From Mesorhizobium japonicum MAFF 303099 (lineage in GTDB: Bacteria > Pseudomonadota > Alphaproteobacteria > Rhizobiales > Rhizobiaceae), in NCBI RefSeq assembly GCF_000009625.1, contig NC_002678.2:4992001-5056000 (forward strand): DNA of 64,000 nt, written 5' to 3'. Under the pieces are notes generated by a model that saw nothing but the letters and a program-made list of their open reading frames with translations, did not search any database and had not been told where the DNA came from. Below are positions 37,165 to 46,630 of this stretch, piece by piece. Made by a program: the position numbers and the translations under genes. Every line of letters starts with the position of its first letter. The first letter of the stretch is position 1.

Positions 37165-38562
37165 ATGCATCTCCCAAACGCGTGGACTGGCGCACTGCCA
37201 GCCCGGAGCCTTGCGACACCTAAGGAGTTAGACGTCGCAGGGGCTCAAGCTTTCCTGGAGCAGGCGGACGTCCGCTATGTACTCGCGCAATTCGTCGACC
37301 TATATGGGGTCGCGAAGAGCAAAGCCGTTCCGGTGCAACATCTTGATTGCCTTTTGACGGAAGGCGCGGGTTTTGCTGGCGGCGCCCCGTGCGGGCTTGG
37401 CCTCCTTCCTCATGAAGCGGAATATATGGTGGTCTGCGAACTTGATACATTGACGGTGACGCCATGGGCTCCCGGATACGCTCGCATGCTAGGAGTCGGT
37501 ACCGTTAAGGGGGCGCCGCATCCGGTCGACACGCGTAACGTTCTCAAGACGCAAGTCGCGTCCCTTGCTGAGCGCGACTGGACGCTCAATACGGGGCTGG
37601 AGCCCGAGTTCCTTCTGCTGCGGCGGGAGCCAGACGGGAAACTATCGCCGTTCGACCGCACGGATACGCTCACCAAGCCCGCTTATGATTATCGCGGCCT
37701 CATGCGCGGGCGAAACGTCCTTGAGCGCGTAACGGAATGCTTACAGGCCGTTGGAATCGATGTCTATCAGATTGACCATGAAGACGCGAACGGACAGTAC
37801 GAAATCAACTTCAAGTACGCCGATGCACTAAAGACGGCTGACCAGATCGTCTTCTTTAAAATGGCGGTCTCGGAAATCGCGCATGATCTCGGCGCCATCT
37901 GCTCCTTTATGCCAAAGCCGCGCAGTAGTTCGACCGGCAATGGCATGCATATCCATTGTTCTATCGCCGACGGGGACGGGCGGAATCTCTTTCACGATGA
38001 CGCTGACCCGAACGGAATGGGCTTGAGCAAGCTCGCCTATCATTTCCTGGGCGGTGTGCTCGCGCATGCGAAGGGGCTAACAGCGCTTCTGGCGCCAACC
38101 GTGAACTCCTACAAGCGGCTGGTCGTCGGTGGCACTGTCTCAGGCGCAACGTGGGCTCCTGCCTGCATCGTTTACGGCTACAACAATCGCACTGCCATGG
38201 TGCGAATTCCCTACGGCAGGCTTGAGATTCGCACTGGCGACAGCAGCATGAATCCGTACCTCGCAACGGCCGCGCTTATTGCTGCCGGTCTCGATGGAAT
38301 TGAGCAGAAGCTCGAGCCAGGTGCACCCAGAAATGTTAACTTCTACGGTCTCACGCTCGAGGCAATCAAGGAGATGGGCGTAGATCTGCTTCCGCAGACG
38401 CTAACCGAAGCGCTCGATGCATTAGAGGCTGATCAGTTGTTTGCTGGCACTCTCGGGAAGCCTGTCATCGAACAGTTCCTATCCCTGAAGAGATCAGAGT
38501 GGCTGGAATACCACTGCCACGTGTCGGACTGGGAAGTTGAAAGGTACCTCAATTTCTTCTGA
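37165..38562 (+). CDS. glnT: Glutamine-synthetase-family ligase, GlnT type
   Basis: The 465-residue protein has the catalytic set of the glutamine synthetase fold: [48 protein letters not shown] and [15 protein letters not shown]. The shorter, divergent N-terminal beta-grasp ([19 protein letters not shown]) places it in the GlnT group rather than GlnA or GlnII. Members of this group make gamma-glutamyl amides of amines as well as glutamine. With a histidine decarboxylase upstream, histamine is a plausible amine substrate, but this is inference. It starts with ATG at 37165 behind AAAGGAG. Confidence 0.9.
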   Translation: MHLPNAWTGALPARSLATPKELDVAGAQAFLEQADVRYVLAQFVDLYGVAKSKAVPVQHLDCLLTEGAGFAGGAPCGLGLLPHEAEYMVVCELDTLTVTPWAPGYARMLGVGTVKGAPHPVDTRNVLKTQVASLAERDWTLNTGLEPEFLLLRREPDGKLSPFDRTDTLTKPAYDYRGLMRGRNVLERVTECLQAVGIDVYQIDHEDANGQYEINFKYADALKTADQIVFFKMAVSEIAHDLGAICSFMPKPRSSSTGNGMHIHCSIADGDGRNLFHDDADPNGMGLSKLAYHFLGGVLAHAKGLTALLAPTVNSYKRLVVGGTVSGATWAPACIVYGYNNRTAMVRIPYGRLEIRTGDSSMNPYLATAALIAAGLDGIEQKLEPGAPRNVNFYGLTLEAIKEMGVDLLPQTLTEALDALEADQLFAGTLGKPVIEQFLSLKRSEWLEYHCHVSDWEVERYLNFF

Positions 38563-38654
38563 ACTCAGCCGTCGTCGGCCGACCTGCGAAATTGACCCCG
38601 CATTCCTAGTGTCGCTTGACGCTTTCGGATCTCGGCCATGAGGTTCCGCTGATC

Positions 38655-38890
38655 AGCCCTACGTCAAGTCCAACAAGAATGACCGGAATGACGTTGAAGC
38701 GATTTGCAAGGCCGTTGGCCGGCCGGCGATGCGTTTTGTACCGTCGAAATCGGGCCTATCGATTGGCAAATCAAGTGGTTCATAGCATTCGCAGCCGTCT
38801 GGTTGCAGATCGGGTCGAGCTCGTCAATCGGGTTCGTGGACCTTCTAGCCGAGCACTGCGCAAGGTTGGCAGCCGGGCGGCCTGCCAGAT
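38655..38890 (+). pseudogene. IS110/IS1111-family transposase fragment
   Basis: One frame gives KSNKNDRNDVEAICKAVGRPAMRFVP and the next gives NQVVHSIRSRLVADRVELVNRVRG, together the end of the DEDD domain of an IS110-type transposase. The rest is missing. Confidence 0.8.
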
Positions 38891-38900
38891 AGCCTAACCG

Positions 38901-40097
38901 CTAGATGAGCGCTTGCTTGTCCATCGGTCGGCTCTTTGCTCTCGATGGGTTACTCATCGCCTCCGTCGGGCGGTTTGCTGTGAACGCTGCAGATGGAGGG
39001 AATAAATTCAGATACTTCCGTGTGCACCCGGCACCAAGCCGCGTCAGTGCCTCCTGTGGACTAACCCCAGCGGCCGCTCCGAGGTCATTGACGGTGAAGT
39101 CTTCACTTAGCAATTCCGCAAAGGTGCCCGGGCTGCAACGTCTCGCCGGAACGTCCGTTATATCAATTATCATATATTCCATGGAGATTCTTCCTATTGA
39201 AGGCGCTGAATATTCCGCCAACCGAACGAATATCTTGTTCGCGCAGGACCATGGAAGCCCGTGCTTGTACCCGATCCCGACGATTGCTACTCGGCTGGCT
39301 CGGTCCGTACGAAACGTTGCACCATATCCAACGGCTTCCCCCGCCGGAACGCTCCGCACGTCAAGTATTCTTGCTCTGAGTTTGACCACGGGCTTCAGGG
39401 GATTTGTTTGCACGCCAGCGTTATGGATCCCGTACAGCGCCGATCCTACACGCACCATGTCAAAGTGGTAGGACTTTCCGAGCCATACACCGGCGGAGGC
39501 AGAGAGACTGCCGCGCGTGGGTTTAAGAAGATCATAGACTGTCCGAAAACGGTCCCTCTGCAATTGATTCATTGGGTCCGAAATGCATTCGCCGCATGCG
39601 AGGTGGCTGAGCACGATCGAAGGGCGATACCTTTCGAAGGTGCGTAGCAGATACTCGCGCTGGATATCGCCAACGCTGAGCCCAAAGCGAGAGAATCCAG
39701 TTTCCACATTGAGAAAGTATGATTGCGGCTCTCCGGCTGTGCCAACTGCATGCAATTCCTTGCAGTTGTTCACCACAGGTATCAGGCCATGCGACCGGTA
39801 CCATGTGCCAAACCTATCAAACTCATCACGAAAGACCGCAATTGCAACTCGACTAAAGGAAGATCTTAGAAGCAGGGCCTCATCCAAATTGGCAACAAAC
39901 AGTAGGTCGCAGCCGGCATCTATGAGCGTCCTGGCAATGTCTACAAGACCAAGTCCGTACGCATCACTTTTGACGACTGCAGCTACCTTCACCTTATCCC
40001 CAACAAGTGTCGAGATCTTCTGGAAATTCGCCCGAATAGCCGCTAGATCGATTTCCAATACGACGTCGACTGACCGCACTATGGACAACATCATCAA
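38901..40097 (-). CDS. alr: Alanine racemase
   Basis: The 398-residue enzyme interconverts L- and D-alanine with PLP. Signatures are EIDLAAIRANF, the PLP lysine in AAVVKSDAYGLG (Lys43), LNVETGFSRFGLS, the C-terminal catalytic tyrosine in EAVGYGATFRTD, and a substrate-site loop IGRISMEYMIIDIT. It is slightly longer than usual, with a basic tail after KYLNLFPPS. It lies in the island between transposon remnants and is not near peptidoglycan genes, so it is an accessory copy. The exact start among three adjacent ATGs is uncertain. Confidence 0.93.
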   Translation of the reverse strand: MMMLSIVRSVDVVLEIDLAAIRANFQKISTLVGDKVKVAAVVKSDAYGLGLVDIARTLIDAGCDLLFVANLDEALLLRSSFSRVAIAVFRDEFDRFGTWYRSHGLIPVVNNCKELHAVGTAGEPQSYFLNVETGFSRFGLSVGDIQREYLLRTFERYRPSIVLSHLACGECISDPMNQLQRDRFRTVYDLLKPTRGSLSASAGVWLGKSYHFDMVRVGSALYGIHNAGVQTNPLKPVVKLRARILDVRSVPAGEAVGYGATFRTDRASRVAIVGIGYKHGLPWSCANKIFVRLAEYSAPSIGRISMEYMIIDITDVPARRCSPGTFAELLSEDFTVNDLGAAAGVSPQEALTRLGAGCTRKYLNLFPPSAAFTANRPTEAMSNPSRAKSRPMDKQALI

Positions 40098-40399
40098 CTC
40101 TCTAAAAACTGTCTAGAGTACAGTTTCTTATTTCGAAGCGCGGCGACGCGACCCATTGTTTGTCATGTTAGCAAACACCGGCTATTGTACCCCCTATCTC
40201 CGCCATGGGTTTGAGCGACTCCGCACCGATAATATAACATGCGTATCATTTTCCAGACGTAATTTATTATTAATATCATATTATGTCGCCGCAACATTTA
40301 TGAAATATCATTTCACAGAACGAGTAAGCAATAATTTCAATATTGGAGCGCAATGTTTAGACTAGTCGTTCAATTTTCTATGGGCGATGGGCATCATCC
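40098..40399. other. AT-rich upstream region of the alanine racemase gene
   Basis: No gene. Contains TGTTTG-TCATGTTAG-CAAACA (40157-40177), an inverted repeat 60 bases before alr that could be an operator. The rest is unusually AT-rich for the window. Confidence 0.4.
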
Positions 40400-41260
40400 C
40401 GTCGTGTTGCCTTCTGTGGTTGCCGTCCGTTGCGCAAGGAGTTTCTGACTTTCTGAACGTGTGATCGAGTGCGGTCTTCTGTTAGGCCTTTGAATACGGC
40501 CATCGAGATACCCTCCGCCTACGGGAGCGCTCGCCGGGAGCCTGCGGTGGATGATAGCGCTTAGCCACCTTCGCACCGTCGCGTTGCTTTTGGCAGCCAG
40601 TTTGAACGAAGGCTGGAAGAAGTTCACGAACAGCCTGGATGCTCCGTAGAGGCGTGTGATCGCCCTGGCTGCCGCCCAAGAGCTTCCGAACAGCCGCCCC
40701 ATATTTCTGCTCTATCCACGCTTGGTCGTTCTTACGGTAAGGCCGCGCGCGGGCGAGTTCGATGCCGTGACCAATGCAATATTCGATCAGCCTGCTGTTG
40801 ACGAACTCGCCGCTATTGTCCACATCCCAGTGCTTTCAGGGCAAAGGGCAATGCCGCGCGTATCCGGTCGAGTGTCTCGAGTAAGCACCACGATGGGCGC
40901 GGCCTCTGTCCATCTGGCTCGCGATATCGGTCAGAACCAGGCTGTGAGTGATAGCTACTGCGTTTTGACCCAGCCCGCAATGAGCGACCAGGTCCATTTC
41001 CATGCTGTCGGGAAGCGGCTCGTTCCAGTCGGCAAAGGTGCGCATTTTGATGCGCCGCCGCGGCTATGGCGCAGCCCTTGGCGGCTTTTTCCAAGGCATG
41101 GTGCGCCTTGGAGCATGCGGTCGATCGTCCTGGCGCTGATCGACAGGTTCTTGTGACGTATCTCCTCTTCGAGCCTCAAATGTCCATTGCGTTCCAGCGT
41201 CGGGAAGAGAATGGGCAGCAGTGGCATTGAAAACGGGCTGCACTGGGTCCTCGATGTCGT
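40400..41260 (-). pseudogene. Transposase remnant with integrase core (rve type)
   Basis: Four minus-strand frames give successive parts of one protein: LLPILFPTLERNGHLRLEEEIRHK, FADWNEPLPDSMEMDLVAHCG, LVLTDIAS, MDNSGEFVNSRLIEYCIGHG, ARARPYRKNDQAWIEQK and GASRLFVNFFQPSFKLA. The DNSGEF aspartate and the D-E triad spacing are those of DDE integrase-core transposases. Frameshifts in at least three places make it inactive. Confidence 0.8.
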
Positions 41261-42194
41261 AATCGCGGCTGCGACACGACCACGGCGCCGAAAAGATGGC
41301 TCTCGCCCTCAACCTTCTGCGCACAATGCCCGCAAAGCACTCCATCAATGGTGTGTTGTGGGAAGTTTCCGATCGAGTTTGCGGTAAGCGACTCGACGCC
41401 CCAATGGACTCTGGCGGCCTCGGCACGTCACAAACGCGACAGTAATTGTGCGCCTTGCCTCATTGCCGACGCAAGTTTCACCGCCTCTCTCTCTCCACAC
41501 CGGACACAAGGTATTTCGGTCTTGTCCGGCTTTCCAGGTATCTCATGCTCTCACATCATCCTGAGCGATCTCAGTGGACGGCACCGGTTGCAGACGACGA
41601 AGGTCTTACGTCGGCGTGCTGCCATCCGTTTGATCCATGTTGGTCGCTCTCTGCGGCCCGATCGATCCACTTTGCGACAAGCCGGGCTTTTTCCTTGACC
41701 GCGCTCCCGTGTGATGCCCAACGCTGTTACGGTGATTCCTCGATCCTCTACCTTAACACGCAGGCGGCTGTCCTCGACACGGCCTCTATTCGACCTGGGT
41801 TCCTGCTGTTTTCCCTTCAGTCCATTGAAGCACAAGCCGAAGGTCTTTTTGGGGCAGTGTTCCTGTCAATCGGCATGATTTTTGCTCGTCCTAGCGGTGA
41901 ACGGTCGGAACTGCCGACCTGGATGTGGGTGACCTCGAACGAGGATAAGGAGGCAGAATGTCATGTCTGGGTCAAATCGCAATTTGACTTTGTTGGGACG
42001 GAGCGTCTCGGTGCGTCTCAAGGGCCTAACTATGGTTGCACAAAGGGCTGCCGTGTTCGTCTATACCTCGGTTCCGTGGCCTCGCGGTAGGGCAAACCCG
42101 AATGAAGCCCGCATGACTCGCACGACCCAGCGCGCGTGCAGTTTCACACGTGGGGCGCCTATCTCCGTAGCCAAAAGAAAGTTGGAGTGCCCAA
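41261..42194 (-). other. Unassigned stretch with a group II intron reverse-transcriptase fragment
   Basis: Around 41551-41720 the minus strand encodes KVDRSGRRERPTWIKRMAA and RRRKTFVVCNRC, resembling the C-terminal end of group II intron reverse transcriptases in rhizobia. The rest of the stretch shows nothing recognisable on either strand. Confidence 0.45.
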
Positions 42195-43535
42195 GTGCGA
42201 GCCATATCTGAACTCGCCAACTTTGTTAGCAGCTACCCAGCCAGTGAACTGCCGGCGGCTACACGGCGTACAATCTCGTTGCTCATATTGGACCTCATCG
42301 GTGCCACCGCTGCAGGTGTGCCATCGCCGTTAGCTCATGCTGCCCGAAAGGCAGCACTGGAAGCCTACGGCGAAGGCCTGATCAGTATTTGGTTGACTGA
42401 TAATCACTCTAGTGTCGTCGGCGCCGCGATGGCGAATAGCGCTGCAGCGAGCGCACTGGATATCGACGATGGTCACCGCGGCGCAGGGGGCCACCCTGGT
42501 TCCGGCGTCATTCCCGCCGCCTTGGCAGTGGCTCAGGCTGTCGACGCGTCAGTTTCTGAAACAATGGTTGCAATCGCGCTCGGATACGAAATCGCGCTGC
42601 GAATTGCGAGCTCTCGTCCCGTTGAAACAATCGATACATACGCGAGTGGACGCTGGGTCGGCTACGGCGCTGCGGCCGCAGCTTGCCGGCTGCTGGGCTT
42701 GGGTGCAACAGAAACCGCTCATGCGTTGGCGATTGCTGGATCCGAAGGCCCCATTGTCTTCTTAACTGCAACCTCCAAGTTCGAGGGCAGCACGATCAAG
42801 GAAGGGATCCCCCCTGCCGTGGTTGCAGGTATCACCGCAGCCTACCGCGCGCGGGCAGCCGCAACTGGACCTCTTGATCTTCTTGATGACAATGATCGTT
42901 TCACTCGCCATGTCCTGACAGACAATCTTGGGTCGTCGTGGGAAGTTCAAAAATGCTATCTTAAGCCATATGCATGCTGCCGCTACATCCACGCAGCGAT
43001 CGATGCGATCCTTGCCATGCGTCGAGACGGGCAAGAGATCCGAAGGCTTCGCATCGAGACTTTCCCTCAGGCGATGCGCCTAGCAAACGAGCGCGCGCCG
43101 AGCACATTGGAGGGGGGGCAATACAGCTTCTATTTTAGTTGCGCGCTTGCCACTTTACACGGTCGCGAAGCTCTACAACCCGTTCAACTGGAGCGTCTTA
43201 CTGACGCGCGCGTGCTCGACCTGGCGGCGCGCATTGAGCTTGAGCCGTCGCCTGATTTCGCTTCGTCGTTTCCAGCCGAAACGCCTGCCCGCGTTGTCAT
43301 GGATCAGGGCAAAGGGCCCGAAGAAAGGATCGTACGACATCCCCTTGGGGATGTCGCAAGCCCTTTATCCGCCGATCAGGTCGCGGAGAAATTCAGAAGC
43401 ATCGGCAGAGAGAACGTTCATCCGCGGTGGCAGGATGAGATCCTCTCGATGATCGGTAACCTCGAAACGACAGGCTTTCGGCCACTTCTAGCTACCCTGT
43501 CTTCTCATCGCATTCACAGTCGTTGTCTATGCTAG
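42195..43535 (+). CDS. MmgE/PrpD family protein
   Basis: The 446-residue product has the MmgE/PrpD fold pattern: LLILDLIGATAAGVPSP, NSAAASALDIDDGHRG, GGHPGSGVIPAALA, GRWVGYGAAAAACRLLG, GPIVFLTATSKFEGS and CYLKPYACCRYIHAAIDA. Family members include 2-methylcitrate dehydratase, cis-aconitate decarboxylase and isomerases of similar acids; the one here cannot be told. GTG at 42195 is the start. The next gene, an M24-fold hydrolase, follows 59 bases later, and the pairing suggests one catabolic unit. Confidence 0.92.
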   Translation: MRAISELANFVSSYPASELPAATRRTISLLILDLIGATAAGVPSPLAHAARKAALEAYGEGLISIWLTDNHSSVVGAAMANSAAASALDIDDGHRGAGGHPGSGVIPAALAVAQAVDASVSETMVAIALGYEIALRIASSRPVETIDTYASGRWVGYGAAAAACRLLGLGATETAHALAIAGSEGPIVFLTATSKFEGSTIKEGIPPAVVAGITAAYRARAAATGPLDLLDDNDRFTRHVLTDNLGSSWEVQKCYLKPYACCRYIHAAIDAILAMRRDGQEIRRLRIETFPQAMRLANERAPSTLEGGQYSFYFSCALATLHGREALQPVQLERLTDARVLDLAARIELEPSPDFASSFPAETPARVVMDQGKGPEERIVRHPLGDVASPLSADQVAEKFRSIGRENVHPRWQDEILSMIGNLETTGFRPLLATLSSHRIHSRCLC

Positions 43536-43594
43536 CGTAGAAGCGATCCGCCAAGCGGGTGAACGGCGAACAGACTTAGTTGAAGTAGTCAATA

Positions 43595-44770
43595 ATGAAG
43601 GAGCCTACTACAGTGAGTGAGTCCGCGAACAATGGGATTGATTTCCCCGCTGAAGAATATCGTACACGACTGCAGCGCACACAAGAAGAGATGGCCAAGC
43701 ATGATCTTCCCGTCTTACTGCTGCACCAACCGGAAAACATCAACTATCTGAGCGGTCTGGATGACATTGGCTACTTTTCCTATCACGCGTTGGCGGTTCC
43801 CAGTCGCGGTGACCCCGTGCTGATCGTGCGCGATATGGAAGTCCCCACGGCGCACAGCACCTCGTGGGTCAAGAACCATACGGTCTATGCAGACGCCGCC
43901 GATCCGATCCCCGCTTCGCTAGACGCGGCGCGAAGGGCCCTCGATGGTCTTGGGCTGGCAGGCGGGCGCGTCGGCGTGGACGAGCACTCATGGTTCTTGA
44001 CCGTGGAACGCTGGAAGATGCTTCAGGCGCAGCTACCGAATGCAACTTTGGCCAAAGAGCCGCGCATTGTCGACCACCTGCGTCTGATCAAATCGCCGCG
44101 GGAAATAGAATATCTGCGCGGCGCTGCCCGCCAAGTCGAAGTGGGCATGCTCGCTGGCATCGAGGCCATTGCGCCGGGCGTCACGGAGCGAGATCTTGCT
44201 AGCGTAGTGTCAAGCGCATTTGTCAAGGCCGGCGCGGACATGCGGAGCGGTGGCATCATCACCTCCGGCAGTCGAACGAATCTCATACACGGAGGCTCTT
44301 CCAACCGGCGCCTCGAACGGGGCGATCCTGTCTACTTTGAGCTCGAAGGAATCCATCGAAAGTATTACTCACGCTTAATGCGCACCGCAGTGGTTGGTCC
44401 GGCGAGCGCTGAGCAGCAGCGTGTCGCCCAGACAATCATCCGTACCCAGGACGAGGCCATCGCGTTGATGCGTCCGGGCACGCCGGCCAGCGTGATCGAC
44501 CGAGCCTGCCGCGAGCCGATTCTGACGGCTGGTCTGCGCAAGACATACACGAACCGCACCGGCTATTCGCTCGCTCTCTGTGAAAGCCCCTCCGCCGGTG
44601 AATTCATCCGTGAGTTCGTGCCAGGTGTGGAATGGGTTCTAGAGGCTGGAATGGTGTTTCATATGCTGATGATGGCGGCAGGCATGGGCTTTAGCGAGAC
44701 GGTCCTAGTGACCGAACGAGGCCCGGAACGCCTAACTACCATGGAGCGCAAACTCTTCTCGCGTAATTGA
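43595..44770 (+). CDS. M24-family (pita-bread fold) hydrolase, metal ligands replaced
   Basis: The 391-residue protein has the creatinase-type N-terminal domain (HDLPVLLLHQPENINYLSGLDD) and a C-terminal pita-bread domain (IKSPREIEYLRGAARQVEVGM, GVTERDLASVVSSAF, SGSRTNLIHGGSS). In metal-dependent members an Asp occupies the block here reading VYFELEGIH, a second Asp the block SRLMRT, His the block GYSLAL and Glu the block LEAGMVFHM. These are Glu, Ser, Tyr and His here, as in creatinase-like, metal-free members such as ectoine hydrolase. It probably cleaves a small amide; the substrate is unknown. Confidence 0.88.
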   Translation: MKEPTTVSESANNGIDFPAEEYRTRLQRTQEEMAKHDLPVLLLHQPENINYLSGLDDIGYFSYHALAVPSRGDPVLIVRDMEVPTAHSTSWVKNHTVYADAADPIPASLDAARRALDGLGLAGGRVGVDEHSWFLTVERWKMLQAQLPNATLAKEPRIVDHLRLIKSPREIEYLRGAARQVEVGMLAGIEAIAPGVTERDLASVVSSAFVKAGADMRSGGIITSGSRTNLIHGGSSNRRLERGDPVYFELEGIHRKYYSRLMRTAVVGPASAEQQRVAQTIIRTQDEAIALMRPGTPASVIDRACREPILTAGLRKTYTNRTGYSLALCESPSAGEFIREFVPGVEWVLEAGMVFHMLMMAAGMGFSETVLVTERGPERLTTMERKLFSRN

Positions 44771-44872
44771 AGTCCATCCACGATGGCCACGCTCATGCGA
44801 GCGGTCATAGTCATCGTCAGCGAATTCGATGGACTCTGTGACAAACCATATGTAGTCGCAATCGAAACGCCG

Positions 44873-45015
44873 GCGCAATACGGCTTCTATCTTAGTTTCT
44901 GCTTGTGCCGTCGCCTGATTTTGCTTCGTCGTTTCCTGCCGAAACGTCTGCCTGCGTTGTCATGGATCAGGGCAAGGGGTCGGAAGAAAGGATCGTTCGA
45001 CACCCACTTGGGTTG
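44873..45015 (+). pseudogene. Fragment of a second mmgE/prpD gene
   Basis: The DNA repeats two parts of the MmgE/PrpD gene at 42195-43535 with about 85 percent identity: its bases near 43117-43150 (caatacagcttctatttta) and near 43233-43350 (ccgtcgcctgatttcgct onward to the region encoding RIVRHPLG), with the 85 bases between them deleted. It lies 100 bases after the M24 gene, so it is a residue of a duplicated or recombined locus. Confidence 0.85.
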
Positions 45016-45334
45016 CGCTCAACCCGCTGTTGAACCATTGGCTGAGGGCCGAGTGTGGTTGGTGTCGCAGTCACAGCCAGGCCATCTGTACTATCGTTCC
45101 TCTCAGCGCCCTGGCAGAGCGGTTCTGTCGATCACGAGCAGGGCATCTCAAAAGCAGGCAATCCGCGGGGCGTGGTGATGGAGCGCGCCATCATCGAGCC
45201 GGCCTGATCTGCAGCCAACCAAACCTCTTTCGCCATCTGACGGGGCCTGATCAGCCCGGGTGGATCCAAGTCGACGAACCGGCCTGGCATATGGTCTCGA
45301 CAACTGCCCCCAAGAATGGTCACGCCCCCTGAGC
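45016..45334. other. Intergenic stretch left of the ISNCY-type element
   Basis: No recognisable gene. Confidence 0.5.
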
Positions 45335-45535
45335 CTAGACTAGTGCGCGTCCATAAACGGCTGTTTTCCCGGAGTTTTCAGGGGTCTTTGGCCTGCTGAA
45401 GCGATGTTTTGCGGACGCGTGATGGTACAAGGGCATGGAGGTTGCGGCCGGGGGTCGATCTGGCGGCATTGGGGTCATAGGGGTATCGGCCGGCGCTGGC
45501 CGGCGTGCTCCTGAACGCAGCCCGATGACTGGGGG

Positions 45536-46330
45536 TCAGGTCGATTTGAGGCGGGTGAAGAGGGCGAGATTGTAAGCGACCACCGAGGACCAGACGTAAG
45601 CCTTGAAGTGGTTGAGCCCGCGCCAGGTGCAGCGGGCCAAGCCATAGGCGCGCTTCAGGCAGGAGATGCTGGCCTCGATACCAGCGCGGAAGTTGCGCAG
45701 CTTGCGATAGACCCAGCGGCTGCTGACCATGTCTTCGATCCTGAGGGCGCTCTTCTTGTGGAACGCCATATCGCGCACGCCCCAAGCCTTGGCTTGGCGC
45801 AGATTGGCGCGGCTGGCATAGCCGCCGTCGGCCGCCGCCTGACGCGGCGGCTCGCCGTAAAACGCGATGTGGCGCTCCAGCATTAGCAGCAGACGCTCGC
45901 TGTCGGCTGGGTTGCCCGCTTCGATGACGAGATCGAGGATCAGTCCGCTGCGACCGGTGGTCAGATTGATCTTGTGACCATAATCGACGTCGCGGCTGCC
46001 CTTGACGATGATATCGGCATGCGGCTCGAACAGGCTCACCAGCTTCTCGCCGGCCGGGACCGGCTCGCCTGCCAGGACCCGCCGTTCGGTCTGGGCGATG
46101 ATCCGCTCGATCAGCGGCCAGTAGTGGCGGACTTGGGCCTGCCACAGTTCAACGGCCGGGCTCGCCGCCAGGGTCGGTTGCTCAGCCGCCTGCTGGAGAT
46201 AGCCCAAGGTGGTGCGTGTGATCCTGAGCAGCTCGCGGTAGTGCTTCACCCGTTTCGGGCGACCGCGGGTATATTCGATCGCCCGGGACCGCTTCTTCGC
46301 CGCGCGGCAGTGATCGTGCCATGGGATGGT
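45536..46330 (-). pseudogene. ISNCY-type transposase, C-terminal part
   Basis: This part encodes WHDHCRAAKKRSRAIEYTRG, the DDE region with GEKLVSLFEPHADIIVKG, VDYGHKINLTTGRSGLILDL, QAAADGGYASRANL, and the end FRAGIEASISCLKRAYGL through NLALFTRLKST. It is separated from its N-terminal half by the IS21-type insertion, so no complete transposase can be made. Confidence 0.92.
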
Positions 46331-46458
46331 ATAGCGCGACAATCTGGGAGAGAAGCGCGCGACAATCTGGATGAGAATCTGGTGTCGCGGCGATGGTGAT
46401 AATCTCGGCATTGATTGTCGCGCGCAAGAGGTTTTATCGGTTTGATTGTCGCGGCGCG

Positions 46459-46617
46459 TCAATCAGGAGCGACGTTTGCGGGCGTCGCATATGACGCCGG
46501 CCTGCCTGGCCCCCGCTTTCGCTCGATGGCCTCGCGCCGCCGATAGCTCTCGACATTCAGCTCGAAGATTGTGGCGTGATGGACGAGGCGATCCACCGCG
46601 GCGAGCGTCATGGCTGG
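46459..46617 (-). pseudogene. istB: istB of the first IS21-type element, C-terminal part
   Basis: The frame encodes PAMTLAAVDRLVHHATIFEL and ends ERKRGPGRPASYATPANVAPD, the normal IstB C terminus. Joined to the part at 49247 through the two-base GG overlap, the frame reads GKVFPDPAMTLAAVDRL without a shift. Confidence 0.92.
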
Positions 46618-46630
46618 ATTCGCGAATGCT

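Noticed and set aside
46333..46460. Short repeated blocks (gcgacaatctgg and variants) that look like a tiny repeat array
   Set aside because: They are the multiple terminal repeats of an IS21-type element, not a CRISPR array; spacing is irregular and there are no cas genes.
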